Part shown: positions 61,798-64,000 of the stretch, one piece after another
Numbering within the stretch: the first letter of the stretch is position 1
Layout: the number at the start of each line of letters is the position of its first letter
NCBI GenBank assembly: GCA_013397115.1
Contig: VWZW01000485.1
Coordinates: forward strand, 240,884 to 304,883
Direction: 5' to 3'
DNA length: 64,000 nucleotides
Origin: Edolisoma coerulescens
Lineage: Eukaryota > Chordata > Aves > Passeriformes > Campephagidae
Notes under the pieces: generated by a model
The model's database searches: none
What the model was told of the DNA's origin: nothing
Seen by the model: only the letters and a program-made list of their open reading frames with translations
Made by a program: the position numbers and the translations under genes

Positions 61798-64000
61798 TAC
61801 CAGAAATGCCTTTGGACCCTGGCCAGAGGAATATGCTGCCTCTCAGTCTTAAACCAAGAGGAAAAGGTGTCAGAGCCTGGGCGAGGTGAGGATTGGAGGG
61901 AAGGATGGGCTGTCGGGATGCACAGAGTCAGGCTGGGGACACTGTCCTGGTGGGGATGGCGGGTACCGGCTCCGCTCGGTGCCTGGGAAGTGCGTCTGTG
62001 TCGGGACAGGAGCCCGGGAAAGCCGGAGGGCAGCACAGAGCGCAGGCAGTGCCGGCAGCATGCAGGGAGCAGGCGGCGATACCAACCTGTGGCCGAGGAG
62101 CCCAGGGTGCGTCCGGGGTAAGCTGTTAGCGAGGGACACGGGGAGAGAGAAAAGGAACCGTGAGTCCAAGGAGGGATGCGACAGCCCGGGTGTGGTCCAG
62201 GACAAGGAGGGAACTGATGGCCACATTCCCAGCAGGAGACAAGGAGTTACAGCCTGGGAGCGACCTGCAGCTCCCAGGACAAGCACTGAACCCCTGTCTG
62301 CCCTGCAGGGCGGGGATGTGGCTCGGGGTGCCCTGCATCCCAGCCCCTGCTCTGCGGGGTCGTTGCCTTCCCTGGCACCACCCACCGAGCACATGGAGCC
62401 CAACAAGCCAGGGTTAGACAGCCACCAACCCAGCGGTAGGGTCACCTGGACCCAGCCCCTGTGGCTGGTGATGGCATCTGGGAGGTCATTCCCTACACAG
62501 GGACACTTGCTAATTAGCATATATCAGTAATTAGGGTCACCAGCATGCACCACAACCTGGTGTGACCTCACAGCAAGCTTCTCATGGCTGGACTGGGAGA
62601 ATCCCTCACCCTCAGCTAGAGATAGTCCCTCCAAGCACAGAGTTGGACCCAGCCAGAGCATGTCTGCATCCACGTGGGATGGCAGAGCAGAGAGGCAGGA
62701 GGGTGGCAGGCAGGGAGAAGGAAATGGCATCTGCCAGGCTTAAGCAGAGGGTGTGTGGGAGCTTTCTGAGATGCACCCTGACAAGTCAGAATTGATGGTG
62801 ACAGCCACAGCTCCCGCAGGACTCCATGGGACTTTTCACATGTTGTGGGGAGCAGAGGAACTCCTTGGATTACACTGCAGTGAACAGAGCCGATGGGAAG
62901 GGAGACAAAATGGAAGGCTGCCACATAATGGAGGGGCCAGGGTGCTTGCCACGGCACCCCTTATATTGGCTTACACCTCCAAAGGTCACACATATTCCAT
63001 GACAGGCCTGCCCCAAAGCTCTCCCAGCTGTCCTGCTCCTCTCTGCCAGCTGAGCCGGCAGCTCTGTGCCCTCCAGCCTCCCCCCACCACGGAGAGGGGG
63101 CACAGGGAGAGTTGGGAGAACCTCCCAGCCTGCAGGGACACCACTGATGGAATGAACCCACTCAGGACAGGGGCACTGTGCAGGGGAAGTGTTGAGAAGG
63201 CTCCCTGAGCTCCACTGTGTCCTCACCTGCCCTCCAAGGTCAAGCGAGTTCCCTGGGCCAACCCTGCAACTAATGTGCAGGTTTCTCTGATTACACTGCT
63301 AATGAGGGACTGGGAAAAGCTGGATCTGTGGCAAACTGCTGAGCTGTAGGTTTCCAGATGGGGTTGTGTGTGCCAGGGTATGGCTGGGCTGTCAGAGATC
63401 GTTCAAAAAGTTTGGTGTCCATAGAAATATTTTAGAGGGGAGCATGGCCAGAGTGTCTCACAGCTGAGACAAGGACTGGAGGCAGTGCAGCATCCCTGTG
63501 CCCTTCCCTGGGGCCAGGAGGGGGCTGTGGATTGCCAGCTCCAGGGGCACAGCACCGTGAGGGTGCCCCATAGGACACAGCAGGGTATGCTGGGACCTGA
63601 CCTGGGGCCTGTCAGCCTGAGGGGTGGCTGTTCCTCACAGTGAGGTGGAACAGACCATGGAATGTTGAGCTGAGGTGAAGAGGAACACCGGGACCTGCTG
63701 TCTGAAGTGAGTCCTGCTCAGGGGCTGGGTCTGAGAAGGGCTGGGAAAACACGAAGGTTAATGGTTGTTTCCTCAGGAGCTGAGAGGGAGGAAGCCAGCA
63801 GGAGCCTGGGAAACACCTAAACACTTGTTTCCTCCCAAAAAGGGAGCAGGGAGGTGGCTGCTTGGGCATGATATGGATTAAGGGTAGGGTAGGATGTCCT
63901 GAGGGCTGGAAACTGAGGCTGGGGGCTGCATCCTCTGGCTGTGAACAGCAAAGTGGAGGTTAGAGCCCACCAGCTGCCCCTGTAACCCCAAACACCCACC

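Larger units (their letters stand above)
57500..64000 (-). other. SRL: SRL upstream intron (partial, continues beyond the right edge)
   Basis: This is the sequence upstream of the P-loop exon. I searched the minus strand for the preceding sarcalumenin segment (family region ending YNELRQHEIT), the acidic long-form region and a canonical start, and recognised none, so these exons probably lie to the right. The stretch is GC-rich with many chance ORFs. It contains two CR1 copies (60040-60366 and 61398-61797) and CpG-rich patches at about 57535-57620, 59705-59785 and 61955-62130. Confidence 0.7.

Overview
This is nuclear DNA from a vertebrate, almost certainly a bird. Two lines of evidence support that. 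First, fourteen interspersed repeats match the CR1 LINE family, many with the typical 3' tail (ATTCCATGATTCTATGA-like), and no Alu, L1 or B1/B2 elements were seen. Second, the two genes present are recognisable vertebrate orthologues that sit side by side in the same order and orientation as in the human 16p13.3 block (ADCY9 then SRL). The species cannot be named from the sequence.

Both genes are transcribed right to left (minus strand). From position 1 to 35413 the window is the first coding-gene intron of ADCY9. I found no exon in it, only CR1 copies, microsatellites and AT-rich unique sequence. The first coding exon of ADCY9 (adenylyl cyclase type 9) is 35414-37112. It encodes the cytoplasmic N-terminus, the first six-helix membrane cassette and nearly all of the C1a catalytic domain. 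A strong CpG island (about 36870-37760) covers the start codon and 5' UTR. It contains a palindromic CCAAT box, a YY1/TISU-like element and a five-codon upstream ORF, and one undetermined base (N) at 37232.

From about 37760 to 52190 (or 54850) the window is intergenic. It holds three CR1 copies, a perfect 40-bp tandem duplication (46081-46160) and a 27-bp-unit minisatellite (51433-51880). Several long ORFs there look like by-products of GC richness or of repeat periodicity.

The right end carries the 3' part of SRL (sarcalumenin), the calcium-binding, GTPase-like glycoprotein of the sarcoplasmic reticulum lumen. Three exons are visible (57383-57499, 56451-56684, 55059-55870), with consistent splice sites and phases. 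They encode the P-loop, the DTPG and NKAD motifs and the whole C-terminus to the stop. The upstream SRL exons were not found in 57500-64000 and are presumably beyond the right edge.

I did not find a previously undescribed biological system. The observations most worth checking are an in-frame, signal-peptide-like extension directly upstream of the SRL P-loop exon, a CpG-rich patch with a possible plus-strand first exon at about 61955-62117, the compact ADCY9 promoter/uORF arrangement, and the minisatellite next to the possible distal SRL 3' end.
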